DNA of 42,587 nucleotides. Origin: Scenedesmus sp. ARA3. Lineage: Eukaryota > Chlorophyta > Chlorophyceae > Sphaeropleales > Scenedesmaceae. The first letter of the stretch is position 1; each line of letters opens with the position of its first letter. The notes beneath the pieces are model-generated. The model searched no databases. It saw nothing but the letters and a program-made list of their open reading frames with translations, and had not been told where the DNA came from. Below, piece after piece: positions 11,382-23,546 of this stretch. The stretch covers positions 8,779 through 51,365 of the forward strand of contig RWJK01001269.1 in assembly GCA_004335835.1 (NCBI GenBank), read 5' to 3'. The position numbers and the translations under genes are program-made.

Positions 11382-14300
11382 ATGCAGTTTCAGGAGGTTG
11401 CTGCCCTGGTCATCTTCTGTGCAGTGATAGCTTTGGTAGTGCTGCTGGTGCTGGTGCCCGTCTCGGTGCAGCTGCCGGCATGGAGGAGGGGCTCATCAGG
11501 CTTGAAATTTCCTCTGCACTATTCTGGAGTGCCGGTGGTCGGCGTCCTGGCTATGCTGGCCACTGGCAGTTTGAATGGCAGGACACTTGCTGCTGGCATC
11601 GTTGGCGACGCAACGCTGAAGCCATATGGCATCCTCATCCTGTTCATGGCCTTGGCTTACATCTCGACAAGCCTTGACATGACTGGCTGCTTCGGCTGGC
11701 TGGTGAGACAGCAGGCCGGGCCTGGTCTGAAATTTGACCTGTATCAGGAACCTGCTGCAGGAACAGCCAAGGCCATATGTCAGCATGCAGTGGTAGCTGC
11801 AATTCAATTGGTCAAGGGGCATCAGTTGTGTTGGTTTGACCACCAACGCTTCCCATTGACTGGCAGTTGACCTGCGCGCTGCTTGCAGGCACTGCACATC
11901 ACGCGGCGCAGCAAAGGCAACGGCAGGCTGCTGTTCCTGCTCTACTTTGCAGTCAGCAGCAGCATCACAGTCTTCACCAGCAACGACATAGCCATCATGA
12001 CCCTCACGGTGAGTCGAAGCCTGGCTGGAACTCAGCAACAGCAGCAGCAGCAACGGCTTGAGTAGCAGTTGTTTTACATCCTGCCAGAAGTGCCTGGATT
12101 GGCAGGCTAGCACCTAGCTGGTGCTGTGCTGCTGTCCTGCAAGCGCCACACATTTGAAATCCAGCACTGTGTTGCTGCACTGATGATGATCAGGTCATGC
12201 CCTGCAATAAGCCAAGCAGCTGCAGCAGGATTGACTTGGCTATGACACGGCCGAGTAGCCTCCTTGCAGCAGTGTCTGTCTGCCTTTTCCTGCAGCTGAC
12301 AGGGCTGCCTGCTGCTGCTGCTCTGCTGCTTCTCCCGCCTATCACAGCCCATCATCTACTACTTCTCCGCAGCAACAGGCACGAATGCAGTGCCATACCT
12401 CACAGCCATGTTCACAGCAGCCAACATCTGGTCCATGCTGCTCTTTGTCGGTGAGTGCCCAGCTGGCGACAGCGCTGCAGACTGCTGAGAACAGACATTT
12501 GAATCGCACACAGCAGCTGCGAGGCGCTCAAATGGGGCACCTGCACCTCCTGGGGGCACTATAGAGACCCAGCAGCACATTTTAGAGCAAGGCTTATGTA
12601 TACCCACTAACACGTTGCTCATGTCGTGCAGCGCATGAGCGATTGCGTGCGTCCGTGCAGCCAGTAAATGACATGTGGAAATGGGGGTCCCGCTGCCGCA
12701 CTGCTTGCAGGAAACCCCACCAACATCATCGTGGCTGTGGCCTACCAGATGAGCTTTGGGAATTACAGCAGGTGGATGGCGCTGCCAACCCTCGGTGCGT
12801 TGCAGCAGAAGGTCTGCACTCAGCACTGCTTGTATGGTGCAGCCCTGCTGTGTTTACTTGCAGCGATGGGCGGCATCAGCGGTAGACTTGCTGCAGCTGG
12901 CATGCGGCTGGTTATTGTGCCGATGAGCTATTGTCCCAACAGCTAATTCACTGTCGTGCATATGTCCGTGTTCTGCCTTGCTGTTGTTGCATCGCCCCCC
13001 CCCNNNNNNNNNNNNNNNNNNCCCCAGGTGCCGGTTTGGGTTGCCTAGCAGTGCTGCTGCTCGTGCACGCGCGCCGCATGCCAAAGCACCTAGCCCTACC
13101 AGACCTGCAGCCTGCGCTACTGCTGCTGGATAAGCCAGGCGCAGCTTTTGGCAGTTTTAACATCTTGGGTTGCTTGGGGCTGCTTGCTGCAGCTCCATCA
13201 CTAGGATGGGAGCTCTGGCCTGTTACACTGGTGTGTGCCGGTCTGCATGCAGTGTACAACTTTGTAGCGTATGTAGTATTGAAGGGCCGCTGGTGCAGGC
13301 AGCTGCAGGCACCGCAACCGCAGCCTCTGGATGTTCCTGCAGCAGAGGCAGCTGCAGCCAGACAGTCGCAGCCAGCGCATGTAGTAGCAGCAGTAGCTGC
13401 TTCAACAGCAGCAGCAGCAGCAGCAGGCACAAGCGAGCCTGCCGCTAGAGCTCTACGGGCTGTGCCTGACCTACCAGCAGTGCACGGACCTGATGCCAGC
13501 AGCAGCTTGCAGGAGCGCGGTGGTGCAGCAACAGATGAGGAATGCAGCCACAGTTTGCCGGCACAGCAGGATGTATCCAGTGTTGAGCTGACAGGCGTTG
13601 CTGCACAGCAGCAGCAGCAGCAGCTGGAGCAGCAGCAGCAAGAGCAGCAGCTGTCACAACACAGCCAGCAAGACAGCCTGGTTCAGTTACCTGCTGGGAA
13701 AGCAGAGCAGCTGCGGCGGCAGGACACAGCAGGTGCATCAGAAGTTGACGTACAAGTCGGCATTTGTGATGGCAGCAGCAGCACTGGTGGCGGTGCAAAG
13801 CCTGCATTTGCAGACACAGCAGCAGCAGCAGGGGCGGCTGCTGGTGCTGCAGGATTGCTGCAGGATTTGCGGGCTCCTAGCTTTGGCAGGGTGCTGCGGG
13901 CGCTGCCATATGAGGTAGGTGTGAGGCTTGGTGGCTGCAGTTGGTTGTCAAGTCTTGTTGCAGCGTGAGCGTCGCTTGACAAACATGTTGCGTGACACGC
14001 TGCCAAGGTGCATGGTCAGCTGCAGGTGAGGGAAGCGACTTTCTTTGAATCATCTGATTGGCAATAAGAAGTCTTGTCAGTGGCACTCACCAAGCTGTGA
14101 GCTGCAGCTGTACCTGTGCTGGGCTTGCGCACTTGGTACCTTGTCCTGCAGGTGGTGTACAACTGCAGCAGCGCATGTTCTGAACTCACACCATGTGTAC
14201 CCTTTATTCCTGCAGGTCGTGCTGTTCGTGCTGGGCATGTTCGTCCTGGTGGAGGGCTCACGTGTTTGCTGTACAACTTCAGCAGCGACTGTGTTGAAGT

Positions 14301-15343
14301 CAATACAACCTTTTTACCTTCCCTGCAGGTGGTGCCAATTGTGCTGGGCATGTTCATCCTGGTGCAGGCTGACACGATTGCTGTTCAACTGGTGAAGCTT
14401 CTGTGTTGCACTCAAACCCTTTGTACCTTACGTGTGCCTTTCATGCAGGTTGTGCCGTTTGTGCTGTGCATGTTTATTCTGGTGGAGGGCCTGAATGCAA
14501 CAGGCTGGGTGGACCGGCTGGCATGGTGGCTGGGCAGCAGTGTGCGTGGCAGCGTGTGGGCGGCGCTGTTTGCTGTTGGGTCCTTCAGCGTGCTGCTGGC
14601 TAATCTGGCAAACAACCAGGTGGGTGCTGGGGCTGTGTGCGTGGGGGTGCCAGCGTTGAAGCCTTGGCTAAGCGTGCGGCATGAGCAACATGCGCCTGGT
14701 GTGCAGTGCAGTCTTGAAGTGTGGGGTGTTGCAGTAGGTCCAGCAGCTGTGCTTGCGTGCATGCTGTCAACAGCAGATGCGTTCGCCCAGGTGCAGCCTT
14801 CCCTGCACATCAACTGTCGGCATTTCGGCACATAACCATTTGTGCTGCTTGGCATGCCCTCACAAAGCCCCTCCCCGTCACTGATCTGTGTCAGCGCTGC
14901 ACAGGTTATTTGACTCATTGCTTGCGCCGCTCTGTCTGCTGCAGCCGATGACGATCCTTATGACCAGGGTCTGTATGAGCCCTGTGTTTGCACAGGCAGC
15001 AGCAGCGGCAGCAGCTGGAGCGCCAGCTGCTGGCGGCCTCATCAGCAGCGGCAGCAGCAGCAACGCTGACCTGTCAAGCCCCACCAGCATGGCTAGCATG
15101 GCAGATGGCAGCAGCAGGGTGCCAATTGGCGCCGCTTTTGCTGTCGTCATCGCTTCAAACGTTGCCGCCAACTTCACGGTGATGGGTGCGCTTGCAGGAA
15201 TCATGTTTGTGAACATCCTGCAGCGCAAGGGACTTCGCACTGTGAACTATGCAACATTCAGCAGGCTGATGTTGCCGTCTGGCCTGGCGAGCGCTGTGCT
15301 GGCGCTGGCTATCCTAGGTGCTGAGCTGGTGCTGTGGCAATAG
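11382..15343 (+). CDS. ArsB/NhaD-superfamily permease, probable arsenite efflux pump
   Basis: Seven exons (11382-11702, 11889-12008, 12348-12450, 12711-12794, 13028-13914, 14449-14619, 14945-15343) give 694 residues. Exon 1 opens with a long hydrophobic helix and continues through several membrane segments. ITVFTSNDIAIMTLT (about 132-147) matches the conserved ArsB motif in the first half. GNPTNIIVAVAYQ (182-194) and LANLANNQPMTILMTR (around 556-571) match the re-entrant motifs of the ion-transporter superfamily (ArsB, NhaD, SLC13). A Gln/Ala-rich cytosolic loop of about 190 residues in exon 5 separates the two halves. ArsB proteins export arsenite or antimonite, but substrate cannot be assigned from sequence, and a silicate, sulfate or other anion role is possible. 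Intron 4 contains an 18-N gap; the frame across it is consistent. Intron 5 carries decoy copies of exon 6's start. Confidence 0.82.
13004..13021. other. Assembly gap (18 N) in a poly-C run
   Basis: The N run is flanked by C homopolymers and lies just before the acceptor of ArsB-like exon 5. Its true length is unknown. Confidence 0.95.
14152..14500 (+). repeat. Acceptor-side exon copies in intron 5 of ArsB-like gene
   Basis: The beginning of exon 6 (real copy from 14449, VVPFVLCMFILVEG) is preceded by two near copies with their own tgcag acceptors. These start at 14216 (VVLFVLGMFVLVEG) and 14329 (VVPIVLGMFILVQA), with spacings of 113 and 120 bp. A shorter remnant starts at 14152. Only the last copy continues into the rest of the exon. 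Confidence 0.85.
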
Positions 15344-16358
15344 AGCCGCTCTAGCGGCTGCGTGCCTGGTTACTGCTGCTTGCTTTAGCACGGCAGTTTG
15401 TGCAGGGCTCTCTTGTATAGCGTTGTTGTAGCTGCTGCACCTGCAGATGCCTGGCTGGTATAAAGCAGGTGTTTGCACATATGCACCTATTGCTGCCTGT
15501 GAACTCAACCTCATCTCATTGCTGGCCGTGCTGTGACAGCAGCACACAGCTCTGATGCTGCTGAGATTGCAGCCTTGATGCTGTCGTCGTTGTACATACC
15601 TGATTATTTTGAGTGCAGACAGTTTGTGCCTATGGTGTCATACAGGCAGTTACCTGCAGGCAGGAACTGTCTTGCCTAGCTGTACACAGAAGTAGCTGGG
15701 CTGTTCAGCCTGCCGTACGATCACATCACCTGTCAACTCAGTATCTGTGCCATGCGGCTCGTGAGATTTTTGTGATTTGAATGCGTTGGCTGCCTGCAGC
15801 TGCTGTATGGTTTGTGTATTGCATGGTCAGCGCCAGCTGATTCTTGCACCAGCAAGCAGTGCAGTTCGCTGGCTTGAATGGTACAGCTTCTGTTGTCACT
15901 CAGCTATCCCTCTGCCCGTCAGGCGTCTGCTTGATCATGTTATCAGTTGCATATTCGTGCGTGTGTTGGCAGGCACAGCATAGACATGTTAGAGAGACCA
16001 CCATTGCACTGTCAAGTGAGAGGTGCATGGCCCAGTCACCATGGTTGCTGTTGTGCAGTTGAGCACGGCAACCGTGGTGATTTGTACATTGTTAACATCA
16101 TGACCCAATGGTACGTTGTCTCCTTTCACCAGGCTTGCCACACCGCGGTTTGCCAGGGACCAGGTGTAACCACATGAAGCCGTTTTTTGGCACAGGCAGT
16201 CTGCTAGCTTTGTATCGCATTCAACATCATTGATTAAGTTTGGATTGACAGTAACGATCGTCGATAAAACCACTTGAAGCAGCGCTGCCTTCCCGCTGCA
16301 GTCTCTCGATGCACTGACGTCAAGTCAATTACTTTATTCTTAGCATTGATTTGATATC
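15344..16358. other. Intergenic region, ArsB-like 3' end to HCF173 promoter
   Basis: I recognise no gene here. A TGTAA at 16165-16169 is rather far from the stop at 15343. The last 100 bp should hold the HCF173 promoter, including a perfect TGACGTCA. Confidence 0.5.
16315..16322. promoter_or_regulatory. Perfect TGACGTCA (CRE/bZIP-type) palindrome
   Basis: The 8-bp palindrome lies 36 bp before the start codon of the HCF173-like gene. TGACGTCA is the classical bZIP (CREB/TGA-type) binding site; its use in this alga is inference. Confidence 0.45.
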
Positions 16359-19300
16359 ATGCAGACATTTAGTCATCGGCAAATAGCGAGCAGGACGCGC
16401 GTGACTTGTCCTGGGCCCCGCATTGCACCACACAAAGTTCAGCACAGCAGGCTCGCACCCCCAGCACGCGCTGACAGCGGCAAGGAGCCCAGTGAAAAGG
16501 AGCTACAAGAAAAGTTTTTCAGCGCACCCAACAAGCAGCCAGGACAGCCAGCCCCCGGCAGCAGCAAGCAGGAGCAGCAGCAGCAGGGCAACCTCCTGGA
16601 AAATCCGCTAGTGAACCCCTACGCGCTGGGACGCCAAGCTCGGCGCGCGTTTGACGATGTGTGGGAGCAGCTGAGTTCAATTGCCCAGCCCACGAAGAGT
16701 TATGTCTTCGATGAGGTGCTGGACCCCAGCCTGCAATTGGAGGAGGACCCAACTGCTGCAGGAACTAAGGTGCTGGTGGTTGGAGCCACAGGCAGGGTGG
16801 GCCGCATCCTTATCCGCAAGCTGCTGCTGCGTGGCTACAAAGTGTGTGCGCTAATCAGGCGCCGCGAGGGCATCCGCGAGACCGCAGCTGAGATTGAGGG
16901 GCTGCCAAGCGCTGTTGAGATCATCAACGGCGATGTGGGAGAACTCAAGGACTGCCAAAGGGCAGTGAAAGGTGTTAACAAGGTGCGTTGTATTATAGTT
17001 GAAACGCATGCACAGGAAGCAGCATGTTGCAGCTGTTGCAGCGTGCTGGCATGTCAGGCTGCGGTCCTGACAAGCCAAGCTGCCTGTGCATCTGTTGTGA
17101 TGCATCATCCGCTGCATGAGTTGTTGGCTTCTTTCATTATGCAGGCCCATGTAAGAGGTTGAGCATGCAACAGCTGCACTTGAGCAGATAACATGTGTTG
17201 TGTAGCGTTGCCAGCAGTGGTTTACACAGCCATAGGTGATGTCTCAGCTATGCTTGTAGTTTGCTTGCACGGCTCCCTTGCCACAGCACTACACTGTTCA
17301 ATGGGCGTGTGTTTCTGCTACCTGGCCTCTTTTCCTACGAGCTAACAACCTCATCACATTCTCTGCCTGCTTATTTTGCATCTCATTCCTCTGCCCGCCC
17401 GGCCAGATCATCTACTGCGCAGCAGCAAAGACCGCGTTCACAGCTGACCTGCTGCGAGTCGAGGAGCGGGGAGTGGCCCACATGGCAGCAGCGATGCAGG
17501 ATGAGCTGTTCAGGCGGGCACGCGCAGAGGGCTCCAAGCACAGCCCTTACGCAAAGAAGGAGGTCGCAGATTTTGGCAAGATTTACCACCAGCTGCGCTG
17601 GGACATCGGCTTTGTCGGTGTGCAGGTGGGGCCCGGTGACATGCAGCTGCATGTTTGTGTGGGGTTTGGGAGCCAAACACTCCCGACCATGAACTGCAGG
17701 CTGCTTGGTACACAGTGCTCTATCTGATGTGTCTGTCATCCTGCAAGGAAGTGTTCAGCACCAGCAAGCAGACTTGCTGTCGCTCCCAGCTGTAACCCCC
17801 TATGCCCTGCTGCTGTCTGGGATGTGCCGCCATTGCCGGGTGTTTGCTGCTTCATCGCCACAGGCTGCTTCATCGCAACAGGGAGAGGGCAGCTGCAGAC
17901 ATATTCAGCTTCTTTGTCCCCTGAAACCACATGTGCCTTTCCAATGCTTGTGCTGAGCCTCTGTCATGCTTGGTTTTGCTTTGCAGGGAGAGGATGGCAG
18001 CATCAGCAGGGACAGGGAGCGCGCCAACCTGGCAGCAGCAGAGATCAGCGAAGGCAACAACCTGGTGTTCACGGGCGCGCTGTTCACGCGCGGCGCGTTT
18101 GCAGAAGTTGGAGCGGAGCTCAACGCGCTGCTGCCGGGTGGGGAGTCACGACTTGCAGGCACGGAGGGCATCACTATGCGGGTGAAGACGGAGGGGCACA
18201 CGTATGCGTGCGTGCTGCGCACAGGTGGGATGCTGATGCAGAGTTTTGGGTGGTGTGTGGTGTTGGAAAGCACAGGAGGCAGCACTTGCAGGAGAGCAGG
18301 GTTTGGCGTGTGGTTGTAACAGCGGCAAGGATGGGCTTTGTGTCTTGCTGACAGCTGCTGCTGCACTTGCCGATTCATGCTGCTGATGGTACCCTACTGC
18401 TGCATCATAAAGTCACATGCATACACGAAGTGCCTGCTGCTGCTGTTGTGTCATCCATTGTTTGATTTCAACTCTGCACAGCTGCATGCTCTCTGCTGCC
18501 TGACAATCCCTTGCACCGCGCTGCAACCGCCTCACCACCTTGCAACCACAGCCGAGGGTCACACCTATTCGGCGCGCTTCCCCACACGCACCGCGCGCTA
18601 CAGCACCGTGCGCCTGCCTTGGGTACTGTTCAGGCCAGAAGCAGAGGGCCTGCCTCCCTTTAACCCCGCAGCAGTAAAAAGCATCAGCCTGCGCTATGAG
18701 CTGCGCAAGCCAGTGCCGGCAGCAACAGCAGCAGCAGCAGCGGCCGCAGCAGCAGCAGCGCCAGCAGCGCCGTTCGTGCCTGCAGGAGCCAGGCTGCCGA
18801 CTGCGCCGACGGGTGGTGCCGCGCCGTCGGCTGCGCTGCAGCTGCAGCGGCAGCGGCTGCTGGCCCAGCAGGCTGCAGCTAACACAAAGTTTGAGCGGTT
18901 CAAGATGGAGGTGGACTGGATCAAGGCCCTGCCATCAGGTGCGAGAGCTGCAGCTTGTAATCCTGCAAGTTCCTGCAAGTTCCAAAGCTGTTCAAGGGAG
19001 TGCTGGTAGAGGCCAGCTGTGAGGCGGACGCGACAGACCCAGCACATCCCCGAGGCAAAGCATTTTATGTGTTCGATGATTGCTTCTGGGTTCACACAGC
19101 TGCTGTGACCTGGGGTCGGGCGTTGACTAGAACGGATAAGTGCGCAGCCACTGCCACACCTCTTCTGTTGGAAACCTTCTGTTGACCCTTTGGAGTGCTC
19201 TTTGACCGGTGCTGCTGCTGCTGCTTCAGGTGTGGAGCCAGAGTTCATCTTGGTGTCCTGCAGTGGAGCAGCGCGGCCAGGGTTAGATGCCACAGATGTC

Positions 19301-20448
19301 TCGCGCATCGTTGCTGCTAAGCGCCGCGGAGAGGATGCGCTGCGTGCAACAGGCCTGGGCTACACTGTGATGCGGCCAGGACCTCTTGTGGTGAGTTCCT
19401 AGTGCTGTTGTTTGTGTTGCAACAGTTGAGTCTTCAGGTTTGATCATGCGCTCCGTGCAACAGGCGTGGTCTACACTGTGATGCGGCCAGGACCTCTTGT
19501 GTTGAGCTACTAGTGCGTCTTGTTCTTTCGGCTGTGGTCTTGTATGTGCAGAAGAGTCTGCCTATCACGGTGCTTGTGTCTTGTTGTGTCGTGATGCGGC
19601 CAGTGAGCAGCGTGTGCTTCTTTTCTTCTGTTATTTTGCAGCAGCCGAGTTGTGGAGGTTTCATCGTGTCCTGCCTCTTACAGTACAGTCTGGGTTGGGG
19701 TGGGCTGCTGATGTATGTTGGTTGACGCCTGGTCAACGCTGGTCAAGGTTTGACTTTGTTCCGTTGACTTTTGCTGCTTGCAGGACGAGCCTGGAGGCTA
19801 CAAGGCGCTGGTGTTTGACCAGGGAGACCGCGTGGGCCAGAGTGTGAGCGCAGCTGATGTGGCTGACATCTGCTTGCGGGCGCTGCATGAGCCTGAGGTG
19901 AGCAAAATTCTTGTCATATGTTGCAATTTGAAAGGGTGCAAGTGAGCAGTATGTATGTGAGATGCTGCGTTTTTACGATACAAACCAATAACAGGGGTGC
20001 TACCATGGCTGTCTGTGCGAGCTGCGGTAGAAGCCATAGGTGCCAGCTACAACAGCAAGTTGGTGGTGTGTGCGTGAGGCTGTGACTTGCAGGAAGCCTT
20101 GTTTTGGCTTTGCTGCCGAGCGGTTGGCTGCCGCAACATCAACCTCTTGCAGATGTCATCACGTAATGCTTGAGATAGGTGTACGTGCTGAACCAGTGGC
20201 TGCCTCGCTGGTGGCTGCTGCTGATGTTCCTGCGTTCTCACACTATGCACGCCCGCACCTGCTGCTCACCCTGCTGCTGCTGCTGCTGCTGCTGCTGCCG
20301 CCTGCAGGCGCGCAACAAGACATTCGATGTGTGCTACGAGTATCAGCCTGATGAGGGCCTGCAGCTGTATGAGCTTGTGGCAAGCATCCCAAGCAGCAGC
20401 GGCAACTACCTCGCAGCAGCGCTGTCCACGCTGCAGAAGAACACATAA
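16359..20448 (+). CDS. HCF173: HCF173-like plastid SDR/CIA30 protein
   Basis: Seven exons (16359-16982, 17407-17625, 17987-18224, 18552-18938, 19230-19390, 19784-19897, 20308-20448) give 627 residues. The first 40 or so residues look like a chloroplast transit peptide. A Rossmann NAD(P)-binding motif, VVGATGRVG, lies at 140-148. The middle (about 260-490) is a CIA30-type beta-sandwich inserted in the dehydrogenase fold. The fold then resumes with EFILVSCSG, GLGYTVMRPGPL and VADICLRALHEPE, ending YLAAALSTLQKNT. This order, and the closeness of the C-terminus, point to HCF173 rather than a plain NmrA-like protein. In Arabidopsis HCF173 binds psbA mRNA and starts translation of photosystem II protein D1. 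The CIA30 part contains a poly-Ala tract from a GCA repeat. Intron 6 ends in a CTG repeat before its acceptor. The related At4g18810-type proteins are the alternative. Confidence 0.85.
19330..19510 (+). repeat. Donor-side exon copy in intron 5 of HCF173
   Basis: The end of exon 5 (atgcgctgcgtgcaacaggc ... ggacctcttgtg) recurs 112 bp downstream, from 19446 to about 19500. Its donor is degraded (gtg|ttgagc instead of gtg|gtgagt). A fragment gtgatgcggccag appears again near 19588. Confidence 0.85.
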
Positions 20449-21815
20449 GTGTTATTGTCAGCTATGAAGCATCGGTGGTGGGTGTGTAGGTGTGCTGATG
20501 GTGTGGATGGGGGTGGGGAGTGGCACAGAAGTGATCCTGCATGGCGGATAACAAGCGCGTCAATGTGAGGTACATGGTGGCTGCAGCAGGAGCAACTGTA
20601 CTGAGAAGTTTGAGCAGGCTTGTGTGTGAGCTGGGGTGCAACATTGTACTGCAGGATGGGGCAGCATTGATGCAGAGGATGGATGTTGGCGTTGTCGTAT
20701 CAGCCAGCTGATGAGCATGCATCTGCTGCCGCGGTTTTTGCGTGACAGCGGTTTTGCACCTGTCTGCGTAACAAACCAGCCAGCAGGAGTGATTTAAGCA
20801 CAGGTGGCTGTGCTGTTGTTGTGGAGTGTGCGACGCTCCTGAGCAAGGACGACGAGTAGCTTAGACCAATCCCTTTACTATGTGTCATCACAGCTGGCAT
20901 GCTCCTGGTGGCCACTGTGTGACACAGCGTGGTGTGTGGTGTTATGCAAGACTGTCGGGAGTGCCCTACGGCAGGCGGTGTGTCTCCCGGAGATGCATTT
21001 TTGGGCATACAAACTGCGCTTGACTGGCGTTGGCTTGCACAGGCATACCTGAATGTCGCACTGCAGCAGGCACTGTTTGGTATCAGATGCAGGGCAGCAT
21101 GGCATTACTGCTTCAGTGATTGCTTGTTTGTGTCAGCATGCATGGGAGTCGCATCCCCTTGGGCGCAATGCTGTGGCACTCTCGAGAGTGTTGCTTGCTG
21201 GAAGAGTTAATGGGACTCTAGACCAGTTGCAGTTGCTTTTTGTTGCGTCGCAGTGCTGACATGTATACACGAAGGGATGCCTGTGGTGCCAGCTGGGCAA
21301 TTTTGCCTTTCATGGCTTGCTGTCGGGTTCTTACGATGCGTGAACTGAAAGAGGGGCAAGTGACTCACTCTAGGGTGATAGATTGCCAACCCCTGTAACA
21401 GACCTCTCTCTCTCTGCCCGACTCACTCTTAAGGTATAGCTTGCCCACCCCTATAACAGACCTCTCTCGCTGCCCCAAACATTGAGTGGGATCATCCCAC
21501 TGCACCTGCACTTCGCCCCAGCCTGCCAAATACCCGACCCAGCAACAGCAGCCTGCTCAGCTCCCTTTCTTAATGCTGCTCAGCTGGCACGCCTGCAGCC
21601 GTGGCCGCTTCTGCTGCTGCTGCTGCTGCTGCCAGCTTGCGCGCTGCGCCACACTCAACAACGCCGCTGTTGAAGCCATTCGGCTCCTCAAATCAGCAGC
21701 TGGCAGCTTTGTTTTGTCCAGCCTCCATCCCACAATCTGTCCAGCCACCATCCCACAACACCTGCACTGCACCCAAGGCCCCAAGCCGCCTGGCCCAGCT
21801 TGGCGAGCAAGCTTC
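20449..21815. other. Convergent 3' region between HCF173 and ACR2
   Basis: This should hold both 3' UTRs. I recognise no other gene. A diverged two-copy repeat lies at about 21361-21475, with units containing gactcactct, ttgcc and acagacctctctc. Confidence 0.5.
21361..21475. repeat. Two-copy tandem repeat of about 60 bp
   Basis: gactcactctagggtgatag...cccctgtaacagacctctct is followed by gactcactcttaaggtatag...cccctataacagacctctct. It lies in the shared 3' region of two convergent genes, and the first unit carries a TGTAA. Confidence 0.7.
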
Positions 21816-23051
21816 TCAATGCTCCTCAGACGGCACACCTGCAGCCGCCGCTGCTGCTGCTGCTGCTGCTGCCAGCTTCGGCGCCGCACCACCCTCCACC
21901 ACGCTGCTGTCAGAGCCATACAGCTCCCCAAACTTCTCAAAGCCCCCATCCATGACAAGCACTTGCTTGTTAATGCCCAGCTCCTGCAGGCGCTGCTTCA
22001 GGGCAGCAGCGGACTGCGGGCCGCGCTGCAGGCTCTTGGCGCAGTGCACCACCACCTGCGGCACAGCACCAATACGTCACAAACGACGTGTTTACACCAA
22101 CCTTTGTGAAATGTACCAACAGCCTGCTTGCAAGCACCTGACTCTAAACTCTCTGTCAACAGCAGGAGATAAATTGCATGGGTCGGGTGCTCGCACTGAC
22201 CAAGCAGAACTAGAAAGCAGTTGTTTCAGGCTCCTGGCGCAGTGCACCACCACCTGCGGCACAGCAGGCGAGTGGGTTGCATGCATGGATGGGTCAGATG
22301 GCTGGCATAAACGTAGCAGAATTAGGATGCCGTTGTTGCAGGCTCTTGGCGCAGTGCACCAACACCTGAGACACAGCAGTAAGACGCATCGCTTTTGGTA
22401 CCAGCTAATGTCCATTGCTTATATGTACAGTACAAACTCTCCTTCTACAGCAGGCGAGTGGGTTGCATGCGTGGGTCAGCTGGCTGACACTGACCAAGCA
22501 TAAGCAGGGAGTCGTTGTGGTGGGCGCTGCCGCTGGCAAGGAGCGCCAGGAAGAAAGTGGGAAACCTCTGCTTTGCATTTGTCGCAAATGTGGCACACGT
22601 GCAGTTTCATTGAAAAAGCAGTGGCAGCCGCTCACCCTGTGCCAGCGCCACTGCACCACAGCAGGGACACCTGGGGATACCGCTGCGACAGGTTACTGAG
22701 GAGCTGCGCACTTGCTGCTGGTCCATCATGATGTGGTCACAAGGGTTGCTGCTAACCAATCGTGAGACGACCGATTGTTGCAAGCTGTTGAGCACTTAAG
22801 ACTGCATTAGACAGAAGCTTGCGGGGTTAACTGCACCTACGCACCCAGCTGTAGTACCGTACCAGTAGGGACTACTAGGGCTGGCTGCATCACTAAGCCT
22901 TAGTATCCGGGATGCTTAGTATGCTCTTACCTGGCTCTTGAACTGCAGCTGGTCCACAAGTTTGTCTATCAAGGAGTTGTCACTGAATGATGTGCTGTCC
23001 AGGTTGAGTGCACCCTTGACGCGCCCAGATGAGAACTCCTGCAGCAGCAGC

Positions 23052-23088
<37 letters not shown>

Positions 23089-23546
23089 TGGTGTGACAAA
23101 GCAGCAGCAGCGCCAACAGGGCAATGTGAGACAAGCTGCGCTGGCAGCACCTTCTGTCGCCAGCACTGCATTTTAGTGCATGATTCAGATCTGACTGAAG
23201 CATAGCATACTGCTTCAGAGACATGCACACGCATGGCACGCTTGCAGCAGGTGTCAGTTCCTCCAACAGCGCGTTCCAAAAGCCGTCGAAAGCCTAATGC
23301 CATAACGCGTGCAATGGTGGTATATAACTTGCATATCAGCGTTTTTATAGTGGCTGTATAGCCCACAGCCCTCCAGTCAGGACCCACCTCGCTGTTGCGC
23401 ACATCAACCACTGCGATCTCCTTGTTGTCTGCGCGCACAGCCTCAGCAACAGTTATAGCATCCACACGCTCTAGCGCCGCGTTCGTCATGCTGCTAAATC
23501 GCTGCGTAAACGGCAACGAAGACAAGCACCTGGCTGGAAGCTTCAC
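21816..23546 (-). CDS. ACR2: Acr2/Cdc25-type rhodanese: arsenate reductase or phosphatase
   Basis: Three minus-strand exons, 23546-23388, 23038-22931 and 22055-21816, encode 168 residues. Exon 1 holds ITVAEAVRADNKEIAVVDVR, a typical rhodanese beginning. Exon 2 has GRVKGALNLDSTSF. Exon 3 begins VVVHCAKSLQRGPQSA, the active-site loop (C94-x5-R100), followed by VLVMDGGFEKFGELYG. The HCxxSxxRGP signature is that of the Acr2/Cdc25 group, whose members reduce arsenate to arsenite with glutaredoxin/glutathione or act as tyrosine phosphatases. The length fits the family. The first 19 residues could be a short targeting peptide, with the second ATG at 23489 as an alternative start. A poly-Ala run from GCA repeats precedes the C-terminus. 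Intron 2 holds two decoy copies of the active-site exon. Reductase versus phosphatase activity cannot be settled from sequence. Confidence 0.87.
22225..22385 (-). repeat. Acceptor-side decoy copies of the ACR2 active-site exon
   Basis: In intron 2 the 5' end of exon 3 is repeated, with gcagtgcacc at 22239 and 22351 against 22041 for the real exon (spacings 198 and 112). The copies read VVVHCARSLKQ and VLVHCAKSLQQ on the minus strand. Both break the CX5R spacing, so they could not form the active site. Confidence 0.85.

Noticed and set aside
15989..16273. 94-codon minus-strand frame upstream of HCF173
   Set aside because: Composition is not clearly low-complexity, but nothing is recognisable and it lies in the expected promoter of HCF173. 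It is too weak to call.
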